Shown here: positions 35,214 through 44,637 of the stretch, piece after piece
How positions within the stretch are numbered: the stretch's first letter is position 1
Layout of the letters: each line of letters begins with the position of its first letter
Assembly (NCBI GenBank): GCA_035531475.1
Contig: DATKST010000101.1
Location: forward strand, 7,192 to 71,191
Length of the DNA stretch: 64,000 nt
Origin: CALCEB01 sp035531475
Lineage (GTDB): Bacteria > Acidobacteriota > Terriglobia > UBA7540
Reading direction: 5' to 3'
Position numbers and translations under genes: made by a program
The notes under the pieces: generated by a model
What the model was told of the DNA's origin: nothing
Database searches by the model: none
The model's input: only the letters and a program-made list of their open reading frames with translations

Positions 35214-37976
35214 TTAAGGTGAGGGATCCAGCCCGGTGGGTGTAGATTTCACCTGTTCCAGCCTGTTGAGAATGGCTTCGCGCAGGGCTTGCCCAGCCTC
35301 GGAAGAAAGCTTCTTGCCTTGTGAGGTCAGATAGAAAGCGTCGATGGCTTTCTGCCCTTCGGTGTCTATCAAAGCGATGTGAATGTCATGGCCCTGGTCG
35401 GCAATCAATGAGCTGACGTGATAGAGCAATCCGGGAAAATCCTGGGTAACCAGCTCCAGCAAGGTGCTGTGTGAGGAGCTCGCCGGGTCAAAGGTGATTC
35501 GGGTCGGAATCCTTACTTTGGGGTGGAGAGCCGCGTGGCTTCCCAACCTTGAACTCAGCAGAGTATCGAGCTCCAAGTTCCCCGTTAAGACTTCAAGCAA
35601 CTGATTTTCCAGTTTCGCTTTTTCCGCCGGATTCAACTCCAGCGTCCTGAAAAGATCGGAAAAACGAAACGTATCCACAATAATTCCGTCGCAATTTGCG
35701 AAAGCTTCTACCTTCAGGATATTCATTCCCCAAGCCATCAGAAACCCTGCCAGAGTTGAGAAAATGCCGGGTTGGTCAGCCGCGATGAGGGTCAATTCAT
35801 ACCAGGATTCCCGTCTGCGAACCGAGACGTGAAGTGGCTTTTCCTTCTTTGGGCTGACTGCCCTGGAAAAGTGCGCGGCAATCTCCTCCGAAGTGTGCGT
35901 TTGCAGGTAGCGCCTGGGAAATCCATTCAGAAAATGTGAAATATCTTGCGGATTGGCGGAAGGGCCAAGGTGGGCGGCGATTTTCTGGACTTCGGCGCTT
36001 GCCGGTCCAGCCACTTCGAGCCGTTCCTCGTCAACACTGCGCGCCAGATAATTCGTGCAGTGGACGTGGAATTGCCACAACGCCTCCGCCTTCCAGGGGG
36101 TCATGGCTTCAGGATTCACGGCTTGAATGTCCGCGTAAGTGACCAGGCAAAGCATCTTCAACCGTTCCACCGTTCCCATTTTTTCCGAGAACCAACGAAC
36201 GGTTTGAGGATCGAAGGTATCGAGGCGGCGGATGGCCGACGACATTTCGAGATGATGGGCCACCAGGAACTCAACCGTTTCCCGTTCCTCCTCGTTCAAT
36301 CCCAGCCGCCGGGCGGTCTGTTCGGCCGCCACGATGCTGCCCGGCAAATGCTCTTCCGCCTCCATGCCCTTGCCAATATCATGGACCAGCAACGCCAGGG
36401 TCACGAGGTCCGGCCTTTCAATCTCAAAAAGCAATTCCGCAAACTTCTTTCGCCAGCTCCCCATCGAGCCGGGCAAAGGCTCCTGCTGGCTTGATCGGGC
36501 CACGGCGCGAAGATCCGCCAGGCACTGGATGGTCCTCAGCGTGTGTTCATCCACTGTATAGCGATGGTAGTAGTCACGGATCACCAGCGCATCAATCAGG
36601 CGGAAGTGGAGAATTAATTTTGCGATCACGCCTTGCTGGTGCATGGCCCGCAGGGCGCGGTCAGAGTGGGGCAGGCTCAGGACCGGCCTCAAGTGGGACC
36701 AGCACCCCAGCGGGAACTTATCTTTGGAATCGGAGGGCTTGGCCCTCTGGTTTTCATCCAAAGAGCGGAGATTTTCCTCCACCCATCGTCCCGCTTCGGG
36801 ACTCAACTCCAGGTCGTGCCGGGCCACCATTTCAAAGAGCTGGAAGAGCAAAGCGGGATCGCCGCCGGTGAGGGGGGACCGGCGGGGAAAGATGCGGCCG
36901 CGAACCACCGAAAAGTCGGTGTTTGAAACACGCGACTTCCAGTCCTGATAAAGGCCATAGAGGGAAGTTCGCGCCGATTGTGATCCCTCCATCATCCGGG
37001 TGGCAAGGGCGTCAACGCTCCGAGCCTTCCGGAAATAGTGCCGCATCCAATCCGCGGCATCGGCGCAGAGTTCGCCTCGCATCCCCATGGCTTTTGCCGC
37101 GGCCAATTCCTGCAGCTCATAGGTCAGAAGGTTGTCGTCGCGGCTGCGAAAGCCATGCAGGAAGCAGCGCACATCACACAGAAACCGGAAACCGTCCCTG
37201 GCCGCTTCCCGCATGGCCGCTGGCCAGCCCAATTCCGGATCATCCCAAGCGCCTTTTTCTTCCAAGTTAGCAATCTGCGAGAGCCAGCGCGCCACTTGAA
37301 CGTCGCGGAGACCGCCGGGAGCGTCTTTAACATTGGGCTCAAGATGGAAGATGGTTCCACCGTGCTTTTGATGTCGCCGGACAGTGAAATCTTCGAGCCT
37401 TGCCACAATCGCTTGCCGTTCTCGCGCGACCAGATGTGGGATGGCCCGCTGCCGCAGATTCTCGAACACCTCCCATCCTCCGGCTAGATAGCGTGCATCG
37501 AGCAAGGAGATGGTGAATTCAAATTGGTCTGGCTGAAACTGGTAGCAATCCGCCAGCGTCCGGTTGCTGTGCCCGATGCGAAGACGCAAGTCCCAAAGCG
37601 CCTGCAGCATGGCGCTGACAGTGTCCCGCTTCAAAGAGGGAGAGCGGTTATCCGAGGAAAGGAAGAGCAGATCGACATCTGAATGAGGGAAGAGCTCCTG
37701 TCGCCCATAGCCTCCTACCGCCACCAGGCAGAAATTTCTCGGGGCGAGCAAGTCCCGGGAAAGAAATTCACGGAAGGTTTGCTGGACCAGGACATCCACC
37801 AGCGCCGTCCGTGCCAGGACATATTGTCCGCCGTCCTTACTCGATTCAAATTCCGCCCAGATCCGAGCCCGCTCCGCAGCGTAAAACCGGGGCAGGTCCG
37901 CGTAGGAGAGATATGAAAGTTCTGTCGCCGAGTATCCCGGAATAGAACTTGCCGGTTGCATGAATGAATTCGGCAT
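35214..37976 (-). CDS. glnD: [Protein-PII] uridylyltransferase/uridylyl-removing enzyme
   Basis: A 920-residue nitrogen sensor that uridylylates PII at low glutamine and deuridylylates it at high glutamine. The nucleotidyltransferase motif GGYGRQELFPHSDVDLL is at about 90-106. An HD hydrolase domain shows LVHDIGKGMEAEEHLPGS and VAHHLEMS, and two C-terminal ACT domains begin at ELTLIAADQPGIFSTLAG and LLELVTQDFPGLLYHV. All activities appear intact. GAAGGA is 5 nt before the ATG. It is the last gene of amt-glnB-glnD and begins 21 bp after glnB. Confidence 0.95.
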   Translation of the reverse strand: MPNSFMQPASSIPGYSATELSYLSYADLPRFYAAERARIWAEFESSKDGGQYVLARTALVDVLVQQTFREFLSRDLLAPRNFCLVAVGGYGRQELFPHSDVDLLFLSSDNRSPSLKRDTVSAMLQALWDLRLRIGHSNRTLADCYQFQPDQFEFTISLLDARYLAGGWEVFENLRQRAIPHLVARERQAIVARLEDFTVRRHQKHGGTIFHLEPNVKDAPGGLRDVQVARWLSQIANLEEKGAWDDPELGWPAAMREAARDGFRFLCDVRCFLHGFRSRDDNLLTYELQELAAAKAMGMRGELCADAADWMRHYFRKARSVDALATRMMEGSQSARTSLYGLYQDWKSRVSNTDFSVVRGRIFPRRSPLTGGDPALLFQLFEMVARHDLELSPEAGRWVEENLRSLDENQRAKPSDSKDKFPLGCWSHLRPVLSLPHSDRALRAMHQQGVIAKLILHFRLIDALVIRDYYHRYTVDEHTLRTIQCLADLRAVARSSQQEPLPGSMGSWRKKFAELLFEIERPDLVTLALLVHDIGKGMEAEEHLPGSIVAAEQTARRLGLNEEERETVEFLVAHHLEMSSAIRRLDTFDPQTVRWFSEKMGTVERLKMLCLVTYADIQAVNPEAMTPWKAEALWQFHVHCTNYLARSVDEERLEVAGPASAEVQKIAAHLGPSANPQDISHFLNGFPRRYLQTHTSEEIAAHFSRAVSPKKEKPLHVSVRRRESWYELTLIAADQPGIFSTLAGFLMAWGMNILKVEAFANCDGIIVDTFRFSDLFRTLELNPAEKAKLENQLLEVLTGNLELDTLLSSRLGSHAALHPKVRIPTRITFDPASSSHSTLLELVTQDFPGLLYHVSSLIADQGHDIHIALIDTEGQKAIDAFYLTSQGKKLSSEAGQALREAILNRLEQVKSTPTGLDPSP

Positions 37977-37997
37977 CTGGTCCTTCGAAGTGCAGGA

Positions 37998-38336
37998 CTA
38001 GAGCGCAAGGTCGCCCCTTTCTTCGTTGCGGATTCGTATGGCTTCCTCAACGTTATAGACGAAAATCTTGCCGTCCCCAATCTTTCCGGTTTTCGCGGCT
38101 TGCAGCAGAGTGTCCAGTACTTGCTCCAAGCGGTCATCGGGCAAAACGATTTCGATTTTGATCTTCGGCAGCAGGTCAACGGTGTATTCGTTACCACGAT
38201 AGATTTCCGTGTGGCCCTTTTGCCGGCCGTGCCCGCGCACTTCGGAAACTGTCATGCCATCGATGCCAATCTCCTGAAGCGCGTCCTTCACGGGCGTCAA
38301 CCGGGAGGTCTGGATGATCGCTTCGACTTTTTTCAT
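37998..38336 (-). CDS. glnB: Nitrogen regulatory protein PII
   Basis: A 112-residue trimeric signal protein, exactly the usual length. MKKVEAIIQTSRLTPVKDAL is the canonical start. The T-loop EIYRGNEYTVDLLPK has the uridylylation tyrosine Y51, and KIGDGKIFV is the nucleotide-binding B-loop. The start at 38336 has GTGAGG upstream; the open frame to 38513 runs into the amt gene and is not used. Linked to amt (upstream) and glnD (downstream), it could be called glnK as well; sequence alone does not separate GlnB from GlnK, and the amt neighbour favours a GlnK-like role. Confidence 0.95.
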   Translation of the reverse strand: MKKVEAIIQTSRLTPVKDALQEIGIDGMTVSEVRGHGRQKGHTEIYRGNEYTVDLLPKIKIEIVLPDDRLEQVLDTLLQAAKTGKIGDGKIFVYNVEEAIRIRNEERGDLAL

Positions 38337-38412
38337 GAAGTTAACCTCACGGCCTTCCCCCTTCGACCCTTTCGGAGGCGGCCAGCGATGGATGTGTGGA
38401 CTTACCTGCCAA

Positions 38413-39864
38413 CTATGCCTCCAAATTGTAAGCTTCCTCACCATGCAACGACAAATCCAGCCCCTGAACCTCCTGCTCGGGGCTGACGCGAAGCCCGATA
38501 ACCGAGTCCACAATCTTCAGGATAATGAGCGTCCCAACAATCGCCAACCCCCAAGCAATCCCAACCCCTACCATTTGGTTCAGGAGCTGGTGGGCGTTGC
38601 CATCGACCATCCCCACCGCCAAGGCGTGGCCTTTGTTGTCCTGGAAAATCGGATTGATGACGCTCGTCGCAAAAACGCCGGTGAGGAGCGCTCCAACGGT
38701 TCCGCCGATGCCGTGAACGCCGAAGGCATCCAGCGAATCATCGTAGCCGAATAGGGGTTTCACTTTCACCACCATGAAGTAACAAACGGCCCCGGCAATC
38801 AGTCCAATTACCAGCGCCGGCATGGGCGCTACAAAACCCGAAGCGGGAGTGATCGCGACCAACCCGGCGACGGCTCCGGAGACGGCTCCCAGGACGCTGG
38901 GCTTCCCGGTCCGCAGCCACTCCGCCACCAACCAGCCGATGGTGGCGCCGGCCGCGCCCAAATGGGTGGCCACGAAGGCGCTGGTCGCCAAAGTCCCTGC
39001 ATTTAAGGCACTTCCGGCATTGAAGCCGAACCAACCTACCCATAGCAGGCACGCTCCAATCACGCTTAGCACCACATTATGGGGAGGCATCGGTTCGTGG
39101 GGATATCCGACGCGCTTTCCCAAGTACAATGCGCAGACCAGCGCCGAAACCCCGGAAGTGATGTGGACCACGGTGCCGCCGGCAAAATCCAAGGTGGGTA
39201 CGGCGCCGCCGAGAGAGGCATTCAGAAATCCTCCTTTTCCCCACACCATATGAGCCATGGGATCATAAACCAGGATGGTCCACAGCGTCATAAACAGAAC
39301 CATGGCGCTGAACTTCATTCTTTCTGCAAAGGCGCCGGTAATCAAGGCCGGAGTGATGATGGCGAACATCATCTGGAAGATCATAAAAGTCTGCTGCGGA
39401 ATGGTGGCGGCGTAATCCGGATCAGGCGTCAAGCCCACGTGCCGCAAAAAGCTATATCCCATTCCGCCGATGAAATGGTTTCCCGAATGGAAGCACAGAC
39501 TATAGCCAAATAGGGCCCAAAGCACCGTCACCAGAGCCATCAACGCAAAGCTCTGCATCATGGTGCTGAGAACGTTTTTCTTTCTCACCAAGCCGCCGTA
39601 AAACAGCGCCAGACCGGGTCCGATCATCAGCAATACGAGCGCGGACGAAACCAGCATCCAGGCGTTGTCTCCGGCGCTTTTGGCGTTCGCAACTGCCTTC
39701 TCAAGCTCTTGCGTTTTTTCCTGAAGCGCCGCGAGCGCGGCTCCCGCGCTGTTTGGGGCTGGAGCGGGCACAACGGACTGCGCCCATGCGGTTCCCGCCA
39801 GTGATAAGACCAGGATCATATAGAGGGCGGTTCGCCGCACTGTCCGGCAACTCATCGGCTGCAT
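38413..39864 (-). CDS. amt: Ammonium transporter
   Basis: A 483-residue inner-membrane channel. A signal peptide (about 4-28) and a Gln/Ala-rich stretch precede eleven hydrophobic segments. The pore histidines are seen in FAGGTVVHITSG and in FGVHGIGGTVG. MIGPGLALFYGGLVRKKN and GWFGFNAGSA are family hallmarks. Two ATGs compete: 39864 (MQPMSC) and 39855; GGGAG is 2 nt from the first and 10-11 nt from the second, so the start is open by three residues. It opens the amt-glnB-glnD operon, and the PII protein is expected to gate it. Confidence 0.94.
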   Translation of the reverse strand: MQPMSCRTVRRTALYMILVLSLAGTAWAQSVVPAPAPNSAGAALAALQEKTQELEKAVANAKSAGDNAWMLVSSALVLLMIGPGLALFYGGLVRKKNVLSTMMQSFALMALVTVLWALFGYSLCFHSGNHFIGGMGYSFLRHVGLTPDPDYAATIPQQTFMIFQMMFAIITPALITGAFAERMKFSAMVLFMTLWTILVYDPMAHMVWGKGGFLNASLGGAVPTLDFAGGTVVHITSGVSALVCALYLGKRVGYPHEPMPPHNVVLSVIGACLLWVGWFGFNAGSALNAGTLATSAFVATHLGAAGATIGWLVAEWLRTGKPSVLGAVSGAVAGLVAITPASGFVAPMPALVIGLIAGAVCYFMVVKVKPLFGYDDSLDAFGVHGIGGTVGALLTGVFATSVINPIFQDNKGHALAVGMVDGNAHQLLNQMVGVGIAWGLAIVGTLIILKIVDSVIGLRVSPEQEVQGLDLSLHGEEAYNLEA

Positions 39865-40496
39865 TCTCCCTTCGATCGCAAATCACGTTCATCCGATTCG
39901 TAGAGCCTAGTCTGGATTATAGAAAGGCTCTTGGAAAACAGCCAATCAAATGACTTTATCGCCCGCATAACCAAATGTTTCCGTGCAGACCATGGCCCTG
40001 CCGACAAGCCCCGGCTATCCATTTTCAAAAAGGGCGCCGCACAATCGTCCCGGTCACCGTTCGGAAAGGCCTTCATAGAATTCTGCCGGGCGTGAATGTC
40101 GCGGCCAGCCAGGCGGTCACAGACCGCCGCACCAGCCACGAGCCCGCCCGTTTACAGCGGGCACCCTCTCCCCGCAAGCGGGAAGAGGGCCAAATAGCGA
40201 CGTAGCGAGTCGGGCGGCATCTCCCCCTCTCCCCGCCTGCGGGGAGAGGGCTGGGGTGAGGGGAAAGGCGACAGCGCCGCCACAAACAGCAGGAGAAACA
40301 CCCTAACTGAACAGTATTGGGGCTAACTCTAATGAAATAGTTTGTAATGCCGATGACACAAGATGTTAGAATTTGGGCCACGGGAGCGCCCACACCGCGG
40401 GTGAAGAGGGTGGCGCATGGCTGGGAAGTGCTCGCCAGGTTTCGAAGAGGTTGGATTGGTGCAAGGTCCCGATCTTTTCAATTTGCTGGAGGCAGG
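39865..40496. other. Repeat-rich gap upstream of amt
   Basis: About 630 bp between the divergent amt and the AsnC-like gene. It contains two B-type hairpins, a right-hand C terminus (see 40162-40322) and a fragment of the A core, GGCGGTCACAGACCGCCGC, near 40110. No sigma-54 -24/-12 box for amt was found by eye in the first 150 bp. Confidence 0.5.
40162..40322. repeat. Two B hairpins ending in a C-element terminus
   Basis: CACCCTCTCCCCGCAAGCGG is followed by a second hairpin, CCCCTCTCCCCGCCTGCGGG, and then CTAACTGAACAGTATTGGGG, the right terminus of the C elements. It looks like a truncated C copy whose B hairpin has been duplicated. Confidence 0.65.
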
Positions 40497-40724
40497 ATGA
40501 GAGCCTACGTACTCATTAACGTCAGACCCGGAAAAGTCCGGGACGTTGTCAGCTCAGTGGCCAGCCTTCAAGGGGTGATGCACGCTGACGCATGTTGGGG
40601 ATTGCCCGACGTCTTTGCTTACGTCGAGACTCCGGACGAGAATAGCCTGCACGCTCTGGTCATGGAAAAGATTCAAAGGCTGGAGGGAGTGGACCGCACG
40701 GAAACCCACATTGCGGTGGGCTGA
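40497..40724 (+). CDS. Stand-alone AsnC/Lrp-type ligand-binding domain protein
   Basis: A 75-residue protein equal to the C-terminal regulatory (RAM) domain of Lrp/AsnC regulators. The pattern AYVLINVRPGKVRDVV, then VMHADACWGLPDVFAYVE, and RLEGVDRTETHIAVG fits it. There is no DNA-binding domain. Such proteins form dimers or larger rings and are thought to bind amino acids. GGAGG lies 4 nt before the ATG at 40497; the upstream open frame to 40347 has no ribosome site. Confidence 0.85.
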   Translation: MRAYVLINVRPGKVRDVVSSVASLQGVMHADACWGLPDVFAYVETPDENSLHALVMEKIQRLEGVDRTETHIAVG

Positions 40725-40856
40725 GGCGCCGGGTCATGCGCGTTGGGCGCAACGCGCCGCTGGCGGGTTCGGGGTTTCGAAGCCTGCGGCAAGAAACGGG
40801 GCGGGCATTCAAGGCTCACCCACGGTTACTGGGAAATGCAACCTTCTGCGGGTCTG

Positions 40857-40966
40857 GGTAGTGGGTCAGGTTGCTGTAGCGGCGGTCTCTGACCGCCGGG
40901 CTTTATTCTTCAACAGTTTCCGGCGGTCAGAGACCGCCGCTACAGCAGTGAAAATGCACCACTACC
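40857..40966. repeat. A-type 110-bp palindromic element, copy 3
   Basis: GGTAGTGGGTCAGGTTGCTG at the left, CACCACTACC at the right, and the GGCGGTCTCTGACCGCC core with its inverse. It lies between convergent genes and would fold in transcripts from either side. Confidence 0.92.
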
Positions 40967-40985
40967 AGGGTCTGCATTCTATGCA

Positions 40986-41942
40986 TCAAGAGGCGGCGTT
41001 ACTGCCAGGTGCGCCGGCGGGTCTCGCGACTTCCACCCGGTTCCGTCCCATGCCTTTGGCACGGTAGAGAGCTTCGTCTGCCATGCGGAGCAGAGAGGCG
41101 GCATCCATCAGGCCTAATTCCGCCGTGGTGGCCACGCCAAGACTTAACGTGACGGCGATCCGAAGATCATCGGAGATCGCCACCGGATTCCCGGATACCG
41201 CCACCCGGAGGCTTTCCGCCCGGCGGCTGGCCACAGCCGCATCGCAGCCAGGAAGCACCGTCAAGAATTCCTCTCCGCCATAACGGCCCACCGCATCGTA
41301 GGAACGGACCTCGGCCCGTAACTGGGAGCCGACTTTCCGCAACACTTCGTCGCCCGCAAGGTGCCCGTAATTGTCATTGACGCTCTTGAAATGGTCCAGG
41401 TCAGTCAGGATGATCGCCAAGGGCATTGCAACACGCCGGGAACGGTCCAGTTCCTTGTCCAGGAACTCTAGGATGCCGGCACGGTTCAAAACCCGGGTGA
41501 GGGCATCATGCGTGGCCTGCTCGCGAAGCGCTTCGCGAGCCCGGACCAGTTCCGCCTGCAATTCCAGAATCCGCCTGCCGGCCCTCACCCTCGCTTTCAG
41601 TTCGTGCAAGTCAAAGGGCTTCACCAAATAGTCGTCAGCCCCCATGTCGAGGCCCCGGACGATATCTTCTTTGCGGTCTTTGGCAGTCAAAAGAATGGCG
41701 TAAATATAAGCGCCTTGTTCTTCTTTCCTGAGCTCCCGGATCACATCGGGCCCGTCCATTCCGGGCATCATCCAATCCAGGATCACCAAGCGCGGAGAGT
41801 CCGCGCAGCGGAGCATTTCGAGGGCTTCCAACCCGTCCCCGGTTTTGGCAACCTCATATCCCCACTTCACCAAGGAGGCTTCGAGCAGCCGAGCCGAGAC
41901 CGGATCATCTTCTGCAATGAGAACTCTCATACTTCGATTCAT
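40986..41942 (-). CDS. Response regulator with diguanylate cyclase output (REC-GGDEF)
   Basis: A 318-residue soluble signalling protein. The receiver domain (about 5-120) has acidic pocket E11, D12, D13, phospho-acceptor D56 in VILDWMMPGMDG and the KPF lysine. A short coiled linker (ELQAELVRAREALREQAT) leads to a GGDEF domain with the active-site GGEEF and an inhibitory RxxD site (RSYD) five residues before it. It should make cyclic di-GMP when phosphorylated and be product-inhibited. No histidine kinase is adjacent, so it is an orphan regulator. Confidence 0.93.
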   Translation of the reverse strand: MNRSMRVLIAEDDPVSARLLEASLVKWGYEVAKTGDGLEALEMLRCADSPRLVILDWMMPGMDGPDVIRELRKEEQGAYIYAILLTAKDRKEDIVRGLDMGADDYLVKPFDLHELKARVRAGRRILELQAELVRAREALREQATHDALTRVLNRAGILEFLDKELDRSRRVAMPLAIILTDLDHFKSVNDNYGHLAGDEVLRKVGSQLRAEVRSYDAVGRYGGEEFLTVLPGCDAAVASRRAESLRVAVSGNPVAISDDLRIAVTLSLGVATTAELGLMDAASLLRMADEALYRAKGMGRNRVEVARPAGAPGSNAAS

Positions 41943-42319
41943 TCACCCCAGGGCTGGACGACTCCGAAGCATCACCCCAAGCACGACGGACTGGTCCTCG
42001 AATAAAACTTAGTGAATCATCCCACCGCGCAACAACCGCTTTTTAGTTTCAACCGTATTGTACACCCCTAGGGTACACCAGCAGTATGGGAATACAGTTT
42101 CCAGCTTCCAAAGCCCGCTGGTGGATGAACTCTGCAATTTCATTTACGGTCTCAGGCGGCCTCGTTAGAAGTTAGTTGACCAGCCCGCGGGTTTATTGTT
42201 ACAGTTCAAAATCTGCCTTCAGGTCAGGCATCTTCATTGAGCCGCACGGCCGGTTCGTTCCGTAATTCTTACGAATCATACTTTCCGATTCGATCCTTAA
42301 TTCACAGGGAGAAACAGAA
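41943..42319. other. Divergent gap upstream of pfkA
   Basis: The gap carries a degenerate D motif near 41998-42022 (CTCGAATAAAACTTAGTGAA) and a possible pfkA promoter. No gene is seen. Confidence 0.4.
42176..42204 (+). promoter_or_regulatory. pfkA: Possible sigma-70 promoter for pfkA
   Basis: TTGACC at 42176 and TTACAG at 42199 are separated by 17 bp. The -35 is good, the -10 poor. It would give a leader of about 110 nt. Weak evidence. Confidence 0.25.
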
Positions 42320-43366
42320 ATGGCCAAGAAATCAGGCGGTACCATTGGAATTCTAACGGGAGGCGGCGATTGCCCGGGATTGAACGCCGTGATCCGCGCC
42401 GTCGTACGCCGGGCGAATATGCTGGATTACCAGATAGTGGGCATCAAGAACGGCTGGTTGGGGTTGGTGAAGGGCATGACCGAGTCACTCGACTTGATGG
42501 CCGTTTCCGGCATCTTGCCGAGGGGCGGCACCATCCTCGGCACATCGCGCACCAATCCTTACAAGGACGATTCCGACCGGAAAAAGGTTTTTGAAAACTT
42601 GAAGAAATTCAAGATTGATTTCTTGATCGCCGTGGGCGGCGAGGACACGCTGGGTGTCGCCAAGAGACTTGATGCGGATGGAATCAAAGTGGTCGGCATT
42701 CCGAAAACGATTGACAATGACATTGAAGGGACCGACCAGACCTTCGGATTTGACACGGCGGTTTCGATCGTTACCGAGGCCATTGACCGTCTCCATTCGA
42801 CCGCTGAATCACACCAGCGCGTGATGGTGGTGGAAGTGATGGGCCGGCACACCGGATGGATTGCCACGGCGGGTGGACTGGCGGGCGGGGCGGATTGCAT
42901 TCTGATCCCGGAAAAGCCCATGACCATCGAGGAGATTTGTGAGGTCGTACAAAAACGGCATTCGCGGGGCCGGTTGTTCTCCATTGTGGTGGTGGCCGAA
43001 GGATTTAAGCTCCAAGGGTTTGAGCACGCGGTGACCAAAGATCAAAAACTGGACGCTTTCGGCCATGCCCACCTGGGCGGCATCGGAGAGGTGATTGCCC
43101 AGCAGATTGAAGAACGGACCGGATTCGAAACGCGCGTCACCGTCCTCGGCCACGTGCAACGGGGCGGCTCGCCGACGGCATTTGACAGGATACTCGGCAC
43201 GCGTTACGGAGTTCATGCGGTGGATCTGATTCATCAGGGAAAATTCGGCAACATGGTTTCCTTGAAGGGAAACAAGATCACCGAGATCCCCCTTGCGAAG
43301 GCCATGAAGAAGCTCAAGCTGGTGGACAAGGACCTGATCGCAACCGCGGAAATCTTCTATGGGTAG
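42320..43366 (+). CDS. pfkA: 6-phosphofructokinase, residues suggest PPi dependence
   Basis: A 348-residue glycolytic enzyme phosphorylating fructose 6-phosphate. The N-terminal GILTGGGDCPGLNAVIR binds the phosphate donor. Where ATP enzymes have GGDGS and PGTIDND, this one has GGEDT and PKTIDND. In E. coli numbering this puts Asp at 104 and Lys at 124, the pair known for PPi-dependent enzymes. MGRHTGWIA and HVQRGGSPTAFDR complete the active site. Donor preference is therefore inferred to be PPi, which makes the step reversible. AGGGAG lies 10 nt before the ATG. Two hairpins follow the stop. Confidence 0.93.
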   Translation: MAKKSGGTIGILTGGGDCPGLNAVIRAVVRRANMLDYQIVGIKNGWLGLVKGMTESLDLMAVSGILPRGGTILGTSRTNPYKDDSDRKKVFENLKKFKIDFLIAVGGEDTLGVAKRLDADGIKVVGIPKTIDNDIEGTDQTFGFDTAVSIVTEAIDRLHSTAESHQRVMVVEVMGRHTGWIATAGGLAGGADCILIPEKPMTIEEICEVVQKRHSRGRLFSIVVVAEGFKLQGFEHAVTKDQKLDAFGHAHLGGIGEVIAQQIEERTGFETRVTVLGHVQRGGSPTAFDRILGTRYGVHAVDLIHQGKFGNMVSLKGNKITEIPLAKAMKKLKLVDKDLIATAEIFYG

Positions 43367-43395
43367 CGCGTCCGCCACCTGAAGGCAAACCATCA

Positions 43396-43440
43396 TTCCT
43401 GCGCCAGCAGGAACCCTACCTCTGCTTGGGGGTAGAGGTA
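43396..43440 (+). terminator. Tandem hairpins after pfkA
   Basis: TTCCTGC/GCAGGAA (43396-43413) and TACCTCT/AGAGGTA (43417-43440) are two 7-bp stems in a row. There is no U-run, so an intrinsic terminator is only a possibility. Confidence 0.35.
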
Positions 43441-43559
43441 TCTGAGCTTTCTAGCGCGAAGAAAAGAATATCGTTCAATCAATCAGGCCAATACTTGGAT
43501 TGGGACGTGGTAGGCCGGGAGAAACCAGGTGAATCCCAGGTTGCGGCGGGGGCGGAAAC

Positions 43560-44294
43560 TCAATCGCCCGCGATTGCAGATCTTGATCGGACGCCTTTGT
43601 GAATAATGGCTTGGATCTCCACCGCAAAAGGTCCAATTGAGTTATCCGGCAGGCAAACGAGGAAGGCACGAAGGGCCAGCAGGCTTTCTTTGGTGATTAC
43701 ATCAAAATCATGATAATAGACGTCCAATCGCTGCCAGCAATCGCCGGAAGGGGAATTCCCGCCACGCTCTCCCTGGTAGCACTCTCTGTTGAACTCTGCG
43801 GTCAACGTCTCAACGGCACGGCGCAAAACCCTGAGTTGGAGTTGAAACCTCAAACGGGGACGGAACACGAATTGGCTGAGCAATTCGTGCATCCGAACGT
43901 AATCCGCCATGGTGCGGGACATAAAATGGGATGAGGACATTCTCCGGATCGGGAATACCATTTGAATGTCTGGGAGATGGTCGTTCAATAAGTTGAGCAG
44001 GACCATCATCACCCCCGCCAATCGCTCCCATTCGCTGCAAGCGAGCCGGGCAAGTCTCCACGCCACCTCCTGGTTTCCGATATTCTTTTCGTCCATCGCG
44101 TCATTTAAGGAAACGCCAAGAATTCCAGTGCGGGCTTCAATCTCCCGGGCTAAAGGATCGAAGGTCAACTCCCGGTTCCGGTCAAGGGGAATCATGCCAC
44201 AATATTGGGAGAGTGCGGGGTCACCGAGGCGCAGAATTCTACGCAAGACCGTCCCCACAACGATCAGTGTGAAGGATCCTAAGACCCAATGCAT
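43560..44294 (-). CDS. Membrane-anchored protein of unknown function
   Basis: A 244-residue protein I do not recognise. One N-terminal hydrophobic segment (HWVLGSFTLIVVGTVL) is followed by a long cytoplasmic or periplasmic helical part rich in Arg and Leu (RPRLRFQLQLRVLRRAVETL). There are no repeats or known catalytic motifs. The frame opens at a TTG (44330); the ATG at 44294 gives a neat membrane anchor but has no ribosome site. It lies convergent to pfkA. Codon use is somewhat less GC-rich than its neighbours. Confidence 0.55.
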   Translation of the reverse strand: MHWVLGSFTLIVVGTVLRRILRLGDPALSQYCGMIPLDRNRELTFDPLAREIEARTGILGVSLNDAMDEKNIGNQEVAWRLARLACSEWERLAGVMMVLLNLLNDHLPDIQMVFPIRRMSSSHFMSRTMADYVRMHELLSQFVFRPRLRFQLQLRVLRRAVETLTAEFNRECYQGERGGNSPSGDCWQRLDVYYHDFDVITKESLLALRAFLVCLPDNSIGPFAVEIQAIIHKGVRSRSAIAGD

Positions 44295-44482
44295 GGTGTC
44301 GATAATAATGCAATGAGTAAATTGAAGCAAGAATAAAAAAGTTTCCGTCTGTGCGCCTTTGTGGGTTGCTCCAACCGGAAGCGCAGCGCCTGACGGGGAG
44401 AAGTTTCGGAGCCGGGACGCAAATGCCGGGACGGCCCCGCCCTTTGCCTGTTCCGTTGTAAAGAAAACGGATGGTCAACCGA

Positions 44483-44548
44483 GGTAGTGGCACATTTTCG
44501 CTGGTGCGGCGGTCAGAGACCGCCGCACCAGCAAACTGACCCGCCACC
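44483..44548. repeat. A-type element, short variant
   Basis: GGTAGTGGCACATTTTCGCTG at the left and GACCCGCCACC at the right enclose GGTGCGGCGGTC AGA GACCGCCGCACC. The core is one compact hairpin, shorter and with a GGTGCGG outer stem in place of TGTAGCGG. Confidence 0.8.
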
Positions 44549-44637
44549 TCAACCCGCGTCTTCTATTCAACAACGGGCAAGTTGTGGTAACCTGAAAAAC
44601 TGAAAGGCCGGGGCAAAACCCTGATTCATCCCCAACG

